DNA of 64,000 nucleotides. Origin: Globicatella sulfidifaciens DSM 15739. GTDB lineage: Bacteria > Bacillota > Bacilli > Lactobacillales > Aerococcaceae. Below the pieces are notes generated by a model. That model did not search any database. It was not told where the DNA came from and saw nothing but the letters and a program-made list of their open reading frames with translations. Of the stretch, positions 1-8,987 are shown piece by piece. How positions within the stretch are numbered: position 1 is the stretch's first letter; each line of letters opens with the position of its first letter. Made by a program: the position numbers and the translations under genes. The DNA lies in assembly GCF_900167405.1 (NCBI RefSeq), contig NZ_FUWO01000005.1:62001-126000 (forward strand), written 5' to 3'.

Positions 1-1
1 C

Positions 2-763
2 TTACTCTTAACTTTCTTTTATCGTTATATGAAACCATTACTTGAAGCAGGAAAAGTTTATTTAGCAATGCCACCACTCTATAAAGTTTCAAAAGGTTCT
101 GGTAAGAAACAACAAATAGAATATGCTTGGACCGATGAGGAGTTACAATCAGCTATTAAGAAGATTGGGCGAGGCTATATTTTACAACGTTACAAAGGTT
201 TAGGGGAAATGAATGCGGACCAGTTATGGGAGACAACGATGAACCCAGATTCTCGAATTTTAATTCGTGTAACGATTGATGATGCGGCGCAGGTTGAACG
301 CCGTGTGACGACCTTAATGGGAGCGAAAGTTGAACCGCGTCGTAAATGGATTGAAAGTAATGTTCAATTCACGATGGATGAAGAAGATACTTTATTAAAA
401 GAAAACCAAGGGACTAGTCAGTCTACTGACCAAACAACTGAAGAGTTAATTAAAGAAGCTCATGGATTGAAGGATGATGATGAAATAGACACATTGGAAG
501 AAGCAATGGATTTAGAAAATGCTGAAAATAGTAGCCCTAATCATCATGTAGTAGACGAGACCAATGACATGACCGAACAGAGTTCAAACGATACGAAAAA
601 CACTACTAATCGTAAAAGCAAAAAGCAATCAACGGTTAACCGTCCAACAGCCAAAACAACAAAGAAAAAATCTACTCAATCAAAATCAAAGACAGTAAAA
701 AAAGAGACTGATAAGCCATTGGATAATGAAGATGATGAAAATGGCCAGTTAGAATTATTTTAG
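2..763 (+). CDS. parE: DNA topoisomerase IV subunit B (ParE), C-terminal part; 5' end outside window
   Basis: The reading frame is open from base 2, and the codons before the first visible ATG (base 29) encode LLLTFFYRYM, typical of the ParE TOPRIM/C-terminal region, so this is a partial gene. ParE is the ATPase subunit of topoisomerase IV, which decatenates daughter chromosomes with ParC. The conserved part (YILQRYKGLGEMNADQLWET) ends near RRKWIESNVQF, about residue 114 after the ATG. A tail of about 120 residues follows: first acidic and Ser/Thr/Asn-rich, then Lys/Thr-rich, then acidic, and ending exactly in GQLELF before the TAG stop. QLELF matches the QLxLF sliding-clamp-binding consensus. 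The stop codon overlaps the parC ribosome-binding site (AGGAGG), so the two genes are co-transcribed. Identity is secure; the function of the tail is inference. Confidence 0.96.
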   Translation, partial: LLLTFFYRYMKPLLEAGKVYLAMPPLYKVSKGSGKKQQIEYAWTDEELQSAIKKIGRGYILQRYKGLGEMNADQLWETTMNPDSRILIRVTIDDAAQVERRVTTLMGAKVEPRRKWIESNVQFTMDEEDTLLKENQGTSQSTDQTTEELIKEAHGLKDDDEIDTLEEAMDLENAENSSPNHHVVDETNDMTEQSSNDTKNTTNRKSKKQSTVNRPTAKTTKKKSTQSKSKTVKKETDKPLDNEDDENGQLELF

Positions 764-773
764 GAGGTAAAAC

Positions 774-3251
774 ATGGTAAAAGAAAATATTCAAGAATTA
801 AATTTTGCCAGTGTCATTGGAGATCGTTTTGGACGTTATTCTAAATACATCATCCAAGAGCGTGCTTTACCTGATATCCGTGATGGCTTGAAACCGGTAC
901 AACGCCGTATTTTATATGCAATGTACATGGACCGCAATACCGCTAGTAATCCATACCGTAAGTCTGCTAAGACAGTAGGGAATGTAATTGGTAATTATCA
1001 TCCTCATGGGGATTCTTCCGTTTATGAAGCGATGGTCCGCATGAGTCAAGATTGGAAATTACGCGAAACCTTAATTGATATGCATGGTAATAACGGGAGT
1101 ATGGATGGCGACCCAGCAGCGGCTATGCGTTATACGGAAGCGCGTTTATCACCTATTGCCGATGAGTTATTACGTGATATTCAACATGAGACGGTTGAGC
1201 ATCTGCTAAACTTTGACGATACACTAGAAGAGCCAACTGTTTTACCTGCTCGTTTTCCAAATTTATTAGTCAATGGTGCCACTGGTATTTCGGCTGGTTA
1301 TGCCACTGAAATACCACCTCACAATTTAGGTGAAGTGATCGATGCAGTTGTCTATATGTTAACCCATAAGCGTTATCGTTTAGATGATATTATAAAATTA
1401 ATTCCTGCACCCGACTTTCCCACAGGGGCGATTATTCAAGGGGCAGACCAAATCCGTAAAGCCTATGAAACGGGTCAAGGAAAAATTGTCGTACGTTCTT
1501 TAACTGAAATAGAAGACCTGAAAGGTAATAAGCAACAAATTGTGGTGACGGAATTACCATTTGATGTTAATAAAGCCAAATTAATTCAACGTTTGGATGA
1601 TATTCGTATTCAGAAGAAAATTGAAGGGATATCGGAAGTTCGTGATGAAAGTGACCGAAATGGTGTGCGTGTGGTCATTGAATTAAAACGTGAAGTGAAT
1701 GCTGAAGGAATCTTACAATACTTATTAAAAAATACTGAATTACAAGTTAATTATCACTTTAATATGGTCGCAATTCATAATCGCCGTCCGGAAGTGGTAG
1801 GCTTATTGCAAATGTTAGAAGCTTATATTGATCATCAAAAAGAGGTGATTACAAAGCGTACCAAGCATATGTTAACAACCGATAAAAAACGTCTACATAT
1901 TGTTGAAGGTTTAATTCGGGTTGTGTCGATTTTAGACGAAGTGATTGCGGTCATTCGTAATTCTGATAATAAAGCAGATGCTAAGCGTAACTTAGAACGT
2001 GAATTTGATTTTTCAGAGGTTCAGTCAGAATCAATCGTTAACTTGCAATTATATCGTCTAACGAATACGGATATTGAGGCATTACAAAATGAAAAGCTTG
2101 AATTAAATGAGCGTATCATGATGTATCAAAATATTTTAAATAATGAAGATATATTGAAAAAAGTATTGGCCAATGAATTAAAAGACATTAAAAAGCGTTT
2201 TGCATCACCAAGAAGAACCATTGTTCAAGCTAAAGTGGAAGAAATAGTCGTTGAAACGAGCATTGTGATTCCCGAAGAACAAGTTTATGTATCAGTAACG
2301 AATGAAGGCTATATTAAACGAACCAGTGTTCGCTCTTTTAGTGCTTCTGATACGACTGACTTAGGAAGTCGCGATTTGGATTATCCTATCTTTGTTAAAG
2401 AGATGAGTACGCATGATGCGATTGTGTTAATTACGAATAAAGGTAACTATATTCATTTACCAGTTCATGAATTACCAGATATTCGTTGGAAAGATATGGG
2501 AATGCATATTTCAACTAATTATCATTTAGAAGATGGAGAGCAGTTAATTGCCGCTTTTAAATCGGTAATGGAACCAGACAAATTAAAGCCTGAAGCGAAC
2601 CCAACATTGGTATTGACTAGCCGAAATGGTAAAATTAAGCAAACAACTTTATCACAATTTACAACTTATCGTAGCTATAAAACTAAGACGATGATGGCAA
2701 TGAAATTACAAGATAAAGCAGATGAATTGGTGTCAGTTAACCTAGCAAAAGTCGACCATGATTATCAAGTGGTTGTAATTACTAAGAAAAGTTATGGAGT
2801 CCGTTATGAATTGTCAGAAGTGGCGATTAGCGGAACCAAAGCACAAGGTGTAGTGGCAATTAACTTGAAGGATGATGATCAAGTAGTCGCTTCATTATTA
2901 ATTGATAAAGCAGTGGAACGTCCACAATTATTAGCATTAACCCAGAGAGCAAATATCAAACGTTTTGACGTAGAGATTATCTCTCAAGTGAATAACCGCT
3001 CCAGTCGGGGACATTTATTATTAAAAGAATTAAAAACGAATCCACATCGCTTTATTCAAGTTTTAGCTTTACAAAAAGGAAATATACCAGTAGTTATCTT
3101 AGGTGACACTGGTAAAACACTCGAAATTAAGGCGATGGATATTGCTATAACCGACCGCTTATCAAACGGATCTGCTATTCAAGAATTAGAAACTTTAGGT
3201 AAAGTTGTCGGAATGTATCCTGCGCGCTTAAAAATGTTAGATGAGGAATAG
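774..3251 (+). CDS. parC: DNA topoisomerase IV subunit A (ParC)
   Basis: The 825-residue protein has the usual ParC length. It is the DNA cleavage and rejoining subunit of topoisomerase IV. Near the N-terminus is the breakage-reunion core, with the catalytic tyrosine at Y120 in DPAAAMRYTEARL. The quinolone-resistance region reads HPHGDSSVYEAM (residues 76-87). S81 and E85 align with GrlA Ser80/Glu84 of Staphylococcus, so both positions look wild-type. A coiled-coil/tower region follows, then C-terminal beta-pinwheel blades (roughly residues 500-810). The ATG is 5 bases after an AGGAGG that overlaps the parE stop. A strong hairpin terminator follows, so parE-parC forms a closed unit in this window. 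Confidence 0.97.
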   Translation: MVKENIQELNFASVIGDRFGRYSKYIIQERALPDIRDGLKPVQRRILYAMYMDRNTASNPYRKSAKTVGNVIGNYHPHGDSSVYEAMVRMSQDWKLRETLIDMHGNNGSMDGDPAAAMRYTEARLSPIADELLRDIQHETVEHLLNFDDTLEEPTVLPARFPNLLVNGATGISAGYATEIPPHNLGEVIDAVVYMLTHKRYRLDDIIKLIPAPDFPTGAIIQGADQIRKAYETGQGKIVVRSLTEIEDLKGNKQQIVVTELPFDVNKAKLIQRLDDIRIQKKIEGISEVRDESDRNGVRVVIELKREVNAEGILQYLLKNTELQVNYHFNMVAIHNRRPEVVGLLQMLEAYIDHQKEVITKRTKHMLTTDKKRLHIVEGLIRVVSILDEVIAVIRNSDNKADAKRNLEREFDFSEVQSESIVNLQLYRLTNTDIEALQNEKLELNERIMMYQNILNNEDILKKVLANELKDIKKRFASPRRTIVQAKVEEIVVETSIVIPEEQVYVSVTNEGYIKRTSVRSFSASDTTDLGSRDLDYPIFVKEMSTHDAIVLITNKGNYIHLPVHELPDIRWKDMGMHISTNYHLEDGEQLIAAFKSVMEPDKLKPEANPTLVLTSRNGKIKQTTLSQFTTYRSYKTKTMMAMKLQDKADELVSVNLAKVDHDYQVVVITKKSYGVRYELSEVAISGTKAQGVVAINLKDDDQVVASLLIDKAVERPQLLALTQRANIKRFDVEIISQVNNRSSRGHLLLKELKTNPHRFIQVLALQKGNIPVVILGDTGKTLEIKAMDIAITDRLSNGSAIQELETLGKVVGMYPARLKMLDEE

Positions 3252-3264
3252 TTTTATTTCGATA

Positions 3265-3312
3265 GGCTCCATCAATAGGATGATAAATATTGATGGGGTC
3301 TTTTTTATTTTT
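3265..3312 (+). terminator. Rho-independent terminator after parC
   Basis: An inverted repeat of about 13 bp (GGCTCCATCAATA pairing with TATTGATGGGGTC, two G-U pairs) is followed by a T-rich run TTTTTTATTTTTT. It lies 14 bases after the parC stop. Confidence 0.88.
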
Positions 3313-3499
3313 TAAGGTGTGAAATGCGCATAAATTTGCTTTTAATCGTCTATCGTTTTCAGTTTGGCTTGTTTGAGAAAGCTTAGTACAACTCATGATA
3401 AGTATTTATTAAGTATATAATGAAAAATTAGTTAATCACTCACAAATGAAAGCAATATCTGATATAATTAATTTTGTATGTAAAGGAGAGAGGCACAGC

Positions 3500-4417
3500 A
3501 TGAGAGGCTTATTACCCATTTGGAAAGAAAAAGGCATGACCAGTCATGATGTCGTTTTTCGTCTGCGCAAACTATTAAAAATGAAAAAAATTGGCCATAC
3601 TGGGACACTTGACCCAGATGTAGACGGAGTTTTACTAGTCTGCTTAGGCGAAGGGACTAAATTGGTTGAATTATTAATGGATGGACAAAAAGAATATCAA
3701 GGTTCGATTACTTTAGGATATTCGACTGAAACAGAAGACGCTAGTGGAGAAAAAGTGTCGACCACACCTGTGTTAACTCCTGTCAATATTGATTTAATTG
3801 ATCAAAAAATGGCTGAAATGGAAGGGGTTATCAATCAGGTTCCACCTTATTATTCAGCGGTGAAAGTCAATGGTCGCAAACTGTATGAATATGCAAGATC
3901 TGGGGAAAAAGTGGAGCGTCCGATAAGACAAGTACAAATTGATTCCTTTATACGCACCAGTGAGCCTGTTTATAATGAAAGTCAACAAACCCAAACATGG
4001 GATTTTCATGTTGTTTGTGGCAAAGGCACTTATGTTCGTACTTTAGCCGTTGATTTAGGAGAAAAACTAGGATTTGCCAGCCACATGTCGCGGCTAACAC
4101 GCAATGCAACGGGTGGTTTCAATCAACAGCAAGCATTAACGCTTGCTCAAGTTCAAGCAGCAGTTGAACAAGGAACCATTAACGAGGCTATTTGTTCGAT
4201 TGAATCGGCACTGACTGAATTTCCAAGCATCATCCTAACAGAATCACAATATCATGATGTTCAACATGGAAAATTATTACCACATGATTATTTTAGTTCA
4301 TTAGTGTTGGAACCAACCGTCTTATTTTATCAAGGATTGGCTCGGGCCATTTACCAACCCCATCCCTTAAAACCAAATTTATTAAAACCATTAAGAATGT
4401 TCGTCGAGAACGAATAA
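3500..4417 (+). CDS. truB: tRNA pseudouridine(55) synthase TruB
   Basis: TruB makes pseudouridine 55 in the T-loop of tRNAs. The catalytic motif GHTGTLDPDVDG carries the nucleophilic Asp, and the N-terminus LLPIWKEKGMTSHDVV is typical. An upstream in-frame ATG at 3446 lacks a ribosome-binding site and would add 18 residues absent from the family; the ATG at 3500 follows AAAGGAGAG at 3482-3490, giving 305 residues, the usual length. ribF begins 25 bases after the stop, a pairing common in Firmicutes. TATAAT-like stretches occur at about 3416 and 3463, but no convincing -35 box was found. Confidence 0.95.
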   Translation: MRGLLPIWKEKGMTSHDVVFRLRKLLKMKKIGHTGTLDPDVDGVLLVCLGEGTKLVELLMDGQKEYQGSITLGYSTETEDASGEKVSTTPVLTPVNIDLIDQKMAEMEGVINQVPPYYSAVKVNGRKLYEYARSGEKVERPIRQVQIDSFIRTSEPVYNESQQTQTWDFHVVCGKGTYVRTLAVDLGEKLGFASHMSRLTRNATGGFNQQQALTLAQVQAAVEQGTINEAICSIESALTEFPSIILTESQYHDVQHGKLLPHDYFSSLVLEPTVLFYQGLARAIYQPHPLKPNLLKPLRMFVENE

Positions 4418-4442
4418 GATTACTAGAAAGAAGGGTTTCGTA

Positions 4443-5432
4443 ATGAATATAATAAAATTACATCATCCCTATAATCAAGAACAAATTTTTCCTGGACCGA
4501 TTGTCTTAGCATTAGGTTTCTTTGACGGTGTTCATCGTGGGCACCAAGCAGTTATTAATACAGCAAAAAAAATTGCCAATGAAAAAAAGATTCCTTTAGC
4601 AGTGATGACTTTTAATCAGCATCCAAAAATTATTTACCATCAATTAGACCCAGAAGAAGTTACTTATTTGACTTTATTAGATCGTAAAGTTGAGCTATTA
4701 AGTGCATTAGAGGTTGATGTTTTATATTTAATTGATTATACATTAGAATTCGGGACGCAAAGTCCCCAAGAGTTTGTTGATCGTTATATTGTCGATCTCG
4801 GTGCGGTCACAGTAGTAGCTGGTTTTGATTATACCTATGGTAAGCAAGAGCTTGCCAATATGAAAACTTTGCCGGAGCATGCTAAAGGGCGTTTTGACGT
4901 CATTGAAGTTCCTGAATTAAAAAATAATAATTTAAAAGTTGGGACTACCAATATTAAGGATTTATTGGCGAACAATCAAATCGAAATTGCTAATGAAGAG
5001 CTAGGTTATTTATATCAAACCAGTGGAATGGTGGTACATGGAGATAAAAGAGGCCGAACAATTGGCTACCCGACTGCTAATGTGCAAATTAATCCTCAAG
5101 AAGTATTACCAAGTGTTGGAGTCTATGTTTGCGAGATTGAAGTAGATGGAAAATGGTATCAAGGCATGGCATCCATTGGTTATAATATTACGTTTGAAGC
5201 GAATCGCCAAAAAACCTGTGAAGTCTATATATTAGATTTTGAGCAAGACATTTACGGGCATTTTGTAAAAGTAAGATGGCATCATTATTTGCGTGGTGAA
5301 ATGAAATTTGATGGCATTAAAGGTCTAATTCATCAATTAGACCAGGATTTAATTAATACAAAAACGTATTTTGAGCAGCTAGCACAACAGTCAACGATAC
5401 CTGATAATGAAAAGGTGAAAGATGATGAATAG
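4443..5432 (+). CDS. ribF: Bifunctional riboflavin kinase / FAD synthetase RibF
   Basis: RibF phosphorylates riboflavin to FMN and adenylates FMN to FAD in the cytoplasm. The N-terminal FAD synthetase (nucleotidyltransferase) domain shows GFFDGVHRGHQAVI, including the HxGH-like motif. The C-terminal riboflavin kinase domain shows GRTIGYPTANV and the metal/flavin-binding region after it. At 329 residues it is slightly longer than the usual ~310-315. It sits between truB and hemW and overlaps hemW by 11 bases, so translation is probably coupled. No FMN riboswitch was seen upstream. Confidence 0.95.
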   Translation: MNIIKLHHPYNQEQIFPGPIVLALGFFDGVHRGHQAVINTAKKIANEKKIPLAVMTFNQHPKIIYHQLDPEEVTYLTLLDRKVELLSALEVDVLYLIDYTLEFGTQSPQEFVDRYIVDLGAVTVVAGFDYTYGKQELANMKTLPEHAKGRFDVIEVPELKNNNLKVGTTNIKDLLANNQIEIANEELGYLYQTSGMVVHGDKRGRTIGYPTANVQINPQEVLPSVGVYVCEIEVDGKWYQGMASIGYNITFEANRQKTCEVYILDFEQDIYGHFVKVRWHHYLRGEMKFDGIKGLIHQLDQDLINTKTYFEQLAQQSTIPDNEKVKDDE

Positions 5433-6579
5433 AGCGGATGCCGTTTATATCCATATTCCATTTTGCAAGAAAATTTGTCATTATTGTGCCTTTAATAAAT
5501 ATTTCTATGATGGACAACCAGTAGGTCGTTATTTAACGGGCTTAGCCAATGAAATGCGATTATATATGGATGAAGTAGAGTCTACCAAACCATTTGATAC
5601 GATTTATGTAGGCGGTGGCACACCAAGTTGCTTAAATATTGAAGAATTAACGCACTTATTGGAGAGCATCCAACAAATATTGACCTATGATGATCAAACG
5701 GAGTATACATTTGAAATTAATCCTGGTGAATTAACTCCAGAAAAATGTCGATTATTGAAGTCTTTTGGTGTTAATCGCGTGAGTATGGGGGTACAGAGTT
5801 TTAACGATTTGTTATTGCGAAAAATAGGTCGTAATCATCGTGAACGTCATGTTTATCAATGTATTGAATGGTTAAGAGAAGCTGGACTAACGAATTTAAG
5901 TATTGATTTGATATTTAGACTACCGGGACAAACGTTAGCCGATTTTGATGATAGTTTAACCAAAGCCTTATCATTAAACTTACCACATTATTCACTCTAT
6001 TCTTTGATCATTGAAAATCAAACAGTTTTTCAACAATTACAAAGAGAAGGCAAACTGCCATTGCCGTCTGAAGATGTAGATGCCGATATGTTTGAGTTAG
6101 CCATTCGTCGTTTACAAGAGCATGGTATTGAGCAATATGAAGTGAGTAACTTTGCACGACCTGGATTCGAGTCACGTCATAATTTGAAATATTGGCATTA
6201 TACGCCATATTATGGTTTTGGTGCTGGAGCACATGGCTTTATTGATAATGTTCGATACTATAATAATGGACCTGTTCATCATTATTTAAAAGCTACGGAA
6301 GCGAATCAAAAACCGGTTGTGAATCGATTACCATTAACAGAGTCTGATCAGATGGAAGAATTTTTATTTTTAGCTTTAAGAACGACACGAGGTTTCTATT
6401 TAAGTGAATTTGCGGAGCGTTTTAATCAAGATGCGACCGAACTGTTCGATGATTTTTTTGTACAACAACAACACAATGGCTTATTAAATATTGCTGATGA
6501 CCATGTTTATTTAACGAATCGTGGATTGTTTTTAGCAGATTCGGTATTTCGTAATCTATTAGGGACTATTACAAAGTAG
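5422..6579 (+). CDS. hemW: HemW, radical SAM heme chaperone-like protein
   Basis: This is a radical SAM protein of the HemN/HemW group. The iron-sulfur cluster motif is C15-x3-C19-x2-C22 followed by AF, so the fourth cysteine of true HemN (CxxxCxxCxC) is missing. The HNxxYW motif (HNLKYWHY) is typical of HemW, which binds and transfers heme rather than oxidising coproporphyrinogen. The 385-residue length fits the family. Two adjacent ATGs (5422 and 5425) are possible starts; the ribosome-binding site AAAGGTG lies within the ribF end. In Firmicutes hemW often precedes hrcA, and here only the YitT-type gene lies between them. It is often mis-annotated as coproporphyrinogen oxidase. Confidence 0.92.
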   Translation: MMNRADAVYIHIPFCKKICHYCAFNKYFYDGQPVGRYLTGLANEMRLYMDEVESTKPFDTIYVGGGTPSCLNIEELTHLLESIQQILTYDDQTEYTFEINPGELTPEKCRLLKSFGVNRVSMGVQSFNDLLLRKIGRNHRERHVYQCIEWLREAGLTNLSIDLIFRLPGQTLADFDDSLTKALSLNLPHYSLYSLIIENQTVFQQLQREGKLPLPSEDVDADMFELAIRRLQEHGIEQYEVSNFARPGFESRHNLKYWHYTPYYGFGAGAHGFIDNVRYYNNGPVHHYLKATEANQKPVVNRLPLTESDQMEEFLFLALRTTRGFYLSEFAERFNQDATELFDDFFVQQQHNGLLNIADDHVYLTNRGLFLADSVFRNLLGTITK

Positions 6580-6588
6580 GGGGAGCTT

Positions 6589-7485
6589 ATGAAAAAAGAT
6601 CATATTAGAATTTTGATGAATATCTTTTTGGTATTATTAGGTAATTTCATTTTTTCGATTGCCATTAATTCAGTGATTATTCCGAATGAATTAGGTGAAG
6701 GTGGTATCACGGGGTTCTCATTATTCTTTCTATATGTTTTTAATTGGAATAATGCTATTGTTAGTTTTGTGGTGAATACGATCTTACTAATTGTCGGTTG
6801 GAGGTTTTTAGATAAGAAGACTATTTTTTATACAATTTTAGCGATTGCGTCATTAACGATTTTTTTACAATATATCCATTTAGGAGCATTTATTCCTGAA
6901 AATACTATTGTTGCACCATTAGTAGCTGGTTTTCTAATCGGATTATCCGTTGGGATTGTTATCCATGGTAATGGAACGACTGCTGGAACGGACATTTTAG
7001 CTCTAATGATGAAAAAATATTTAGGGATTAGCGTGGCGCGTGGTTTGTTAATTTTAGATATTATGATTATTACCCCCTTAACTTTTGTCATTGGCTTAGA
7101 AAAAGGTGTGATGACGGTCATTACTTTATTGATTACAAGTCAAGTTCTTTCCTTTATTTTGGAAGGATTTAACCCACGTAAAGCTGTTACGATTATTTCG
7201 AATGAACATCAAGCGATCGCACAGAAAATTACTGATACATTAGATCGTGGTATTACTGTTTTAAACGGTTACGGTTTCTATACGCAACTGGAAAAGCATG
7301 TGCTATATATTGTCATTAGCGAACGTCAATTACTGGCATTACAAAAAATCGTTCATGAAATTGACCCTAAGGCATTTGTAACCGTCACCGATATTCATCA
7401 AGTAGTCGGCGAAGGCTTTACTTTCTTTATCGAACCTGAGAATGATACACAGGCAGTGACCAACCTTTCTAGTAATGAACCTTAA
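6589..7485 (+). CDS. YitT-family membrane protein (DUF161 + DUF2179)
   Basis: The 298-residue protein has about five hydrophobic segments in its first 200 residues (for example IFLVLLGNFIFSIAINSVII, with a glycine-rich GEGGITGFS after it). A soluble C-terminal domain of the DUF2179 type follows (KAVTIISN, residues ~200-285). This arrangement is that of the YitT/YpjC family, whose biochemical role is not settled. The ATG follows GGGGGAG at 6580-6586. It is 9 bases downstream of hemW and is probably the last gene of the truB-ribF-hemW unit. No clear terminator was found after it. Confidence 0.85.
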   Translation: MKKDHIRILMNIFLVLLGNFIFSIAINSVIIPNELGEGGITGFSLFFLYVFNWNNAIVSFVVNTILLIVGWRFLDKKTIFYTILAIASLTIFLQYIHLGAFIPENTIVAPLVAGFLIGLSVGIVIHGNGTTAGTDILALMMKKYLGISVARGLLILDIMIITPLTFVIGLEKGVMTVITLLITSQVLSFILEGFNPRKAVTIISNEHQAIAQKITDTLDRGITVLNGYGFYTQLEKHVLYIVISERQLLALQKIVHEIDPKAFVTVTDIHQVVGEGFTFFIEPENDTQAVTNLSSNEP

Positions 7486-7822
7486 TTTATTAAGGCATGG
7501 TAATATAGTAAAAGCTAGTCATTTCAAGTCGTTACCACGTTTTAATGATGGATTAATCAATGAAAAGTCTGGTATTGCGACCTAAAAGCCGTTATTGCCG
7601 TCAATCCAAACTTTCACATTATGAGATGGAAGCAAAGAGACGATTACGAAAGTCATAAAGTAAATAGCTAAGTCTATGTATTAAGTTAACTGTTAGTAAA
7701 AGGGCCCTAACCAACTTTTTTATGACTCGATTAGTGGCTTTGTTTTTAGCAATTATTTTCTATTTTAAACTAAACATTTTATCATTGTTATACAAAACCT
7801 TATAATAGCAACTTTCTGCCGA
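7486..7822 (+). other. Non-coding stretch upstream of the heat-shock operon
   Basis: About 340 bases lie between the YitT-type gene and the first CIRCE. A short palindrome CCTTAATTTATTAAGG overlaps the end of the upstream gene. TATAAT at 7801-7806 could be the -10 of a second, distal promoter in front of the first CIRCE, but its -35 box is poor. No open reading frame or structured RNA was recognised. Confidence 0.5.
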
Positions 7823-7849
7823 TTAGCACTCTATATAGGAGAGTGCTAA
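7823..7849 (+). promoter_or_regulatory. CIRCE operator 1 (HrcA binding site)
   Basis: This is a perfect match to the CIRCE consensus: TTAGCACTC, 9-base spacer, GAGTGCTAA. It lies 17 bases upstream of the -35 box of the hrcA promoter. The T-run after it makes it resemble a terminator, but the sequence is exact CIRCE. Confidence 0.97.
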
Positions 7850-7866
7850 TTTTTTATTTAAAAGTG

Positions 7867-7895
7867 TTGACAAAGGCTATAGTAGGGTGTATGAT
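7867..7895 (+). promoter_or_regulatory. SigmaA promoter of hrcA-grpE-dnaK
   Basis: TTGACA (7867-7872), 17-base spacer, TATGAT (7890-7895). The predicted transcription start near 7902 lies at the edge of the second CIRCE, so HrcA bound there would block initiation. Confidence 0.93.
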
Positions 7896-7904
7896 ATAGA
7901 CAGG

Positions 7905-7931
7905 TTAGCACTCAAAGTATATAAGTGCTAA
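7905..7931 (+). promoter_or_regulatory. CIRCE operator 2 (HrcA binding site)
   Basis: TTAGCACTC, 9-base spacer, AAGTGCTAA: one mismatch in the right arm. It lies between the promoter and the hrcA start, in the usual position. Confidence 0.95.
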
Positions 7932-7952
7932 TTAGTGAGGTGAGAAAAATAG

Positions 7953-8966
7953 ATGAGTTTAACGCCTAGACAACAACAGATATTACAGTTGATTGTTAAA
8001 TTGTACGGAGAGACTGAAGAACCTATCGGTTCGAGGACTTTATTGCAAAGAAGTGTCTTACAAGTAAGTCCAGCGACTGTTCGTAATGATATGATGGCGC
8101 TCGAGCAATTAGGTTTTCTAATGAAAGCTCATAGTTCAAGTGGTCGTATTCCTTCTTATGAAGGCTACCAATTTTACATTGATCAATTAATCGAACAACT
8201 AAAGCAAGAGTCTGAAAATAAGCCAGAACAATCAAGTAAGTTATTTGGTGAACGTTATTATGATGTTCAACAATTTGTCTTACATGCGACTAATCAGTTA
8301 GCACACTATACTGGTTATCCGGTAGTCGTTTTGATTTCGAATCTGAGTCATCGTAGGATGCGCGATTTTAAATTAACCAAATTATCGGATTATCAACTCA
8401 TTGCGTCAGTGATTAGTGACCATGGACAGGTTGAAAGTCAATTATTTGATTTACCATATGCTTTAAAAGACGAGGCAATCGATAAGATTGAACAAATTAT
8501 TCAAGATGAATTGATCGATTTAACATTAGATGATGTGTATCAACGTATGAAATTGACAATTCCCTTAAAAATTCAACAGGCTGTTTCAGTACAATTGAAT
8601 TTTGCCTCTTTAATCAAAAAGGCAATCGAAGCACATGACAGTCAGTATTATCATGTTGCAGGAAAAAATCATTTGTTTGATCTCATTGATCCACAACTAC
8701 CAACTGAAGGCTGGCGCACTTTGTTTGATTTAATCGATGGAAACGAAGCCTGGTATCAATTTTTAACTGATGCAAAAGTTGGTTTGAATGTCACATTTGA
8801 TTTTACAACGCCACCGTATCACTTTAAAAATGTAAGTATCGTTACGGCGAAAAGTAAAATTGGCAATCATGTCATTACCTTTGGTTTGGTAGGTCCTGCG
8901 ACAATGCCTTATCATAAAATTATGACAGGAATGCAAGATTTATTAATCGAACTATCGAATTATTAA
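7953..8966 (+). CDS. hrcA: Heat-inducible transcription repressor HrcA
   Basis: HrcA represses the class I heat-shock genes by binding CIRCE; its activity depends on GroEL in Bacillus. The N-terminal winged-helix region includes LTPRQQQILQLIVKLY and SPATVRNDMMALEQLGFL, with SGRIPSYEGYQFYID after it; the rest is the HrcA dimerisation and inserted domains. At 337 residues it is the usual length. The start follows GAGGTGAG. Two CIRCE sites upstream show autoregulation, and grpE follows after 21 bases. Confidence 0.97.
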   Translation: MSLTPRQQQILQLIVKLYGETEEPIGSRTLLQRSVLQVSPATVRNDMMALEQLGFLMKAHSSSGRIPSYEGYQFYIDQLIEQLKQESENKPEQSSKLFGERYYDVQQFVLHATNQLAHYTGYPVVVLISNLSHRRMRDFKLTKLSDYQLIASVISDHGQVESQLFDLPYALKDEAIDKIEQIIQDELIDLTLDDVYQRMKLTIPLKIQQAVSVQLNFASLIKKAIEAHDSQYYHVAGKNHLFDLIDPQLPTEGWRTLFDLIDGNEAWYQFLTDAKVGLNVTFDFTTPPYHFKNVSIVTAKSKIGNHVITFGLVGPATMPYHKIMTGMQDLLIELSNY

Positions 8967-8987
8967 CAATTAAAAGGAGGTATCGTA

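Noticed and set aside
3446-3499. Upstream ATG giving an 18-residue N-terminal extension of TruB
   Set aside because: No ribosome-binding site, and the extension would include the real ribosome-binding site and a promoter-like TATAAT.
7823-7865. Hairpin plus T-run resembling a terminator
   Set aside because: The inverted repeat is an exact CIRCE; operator function explains it better, though weak termination cannot be excluded.
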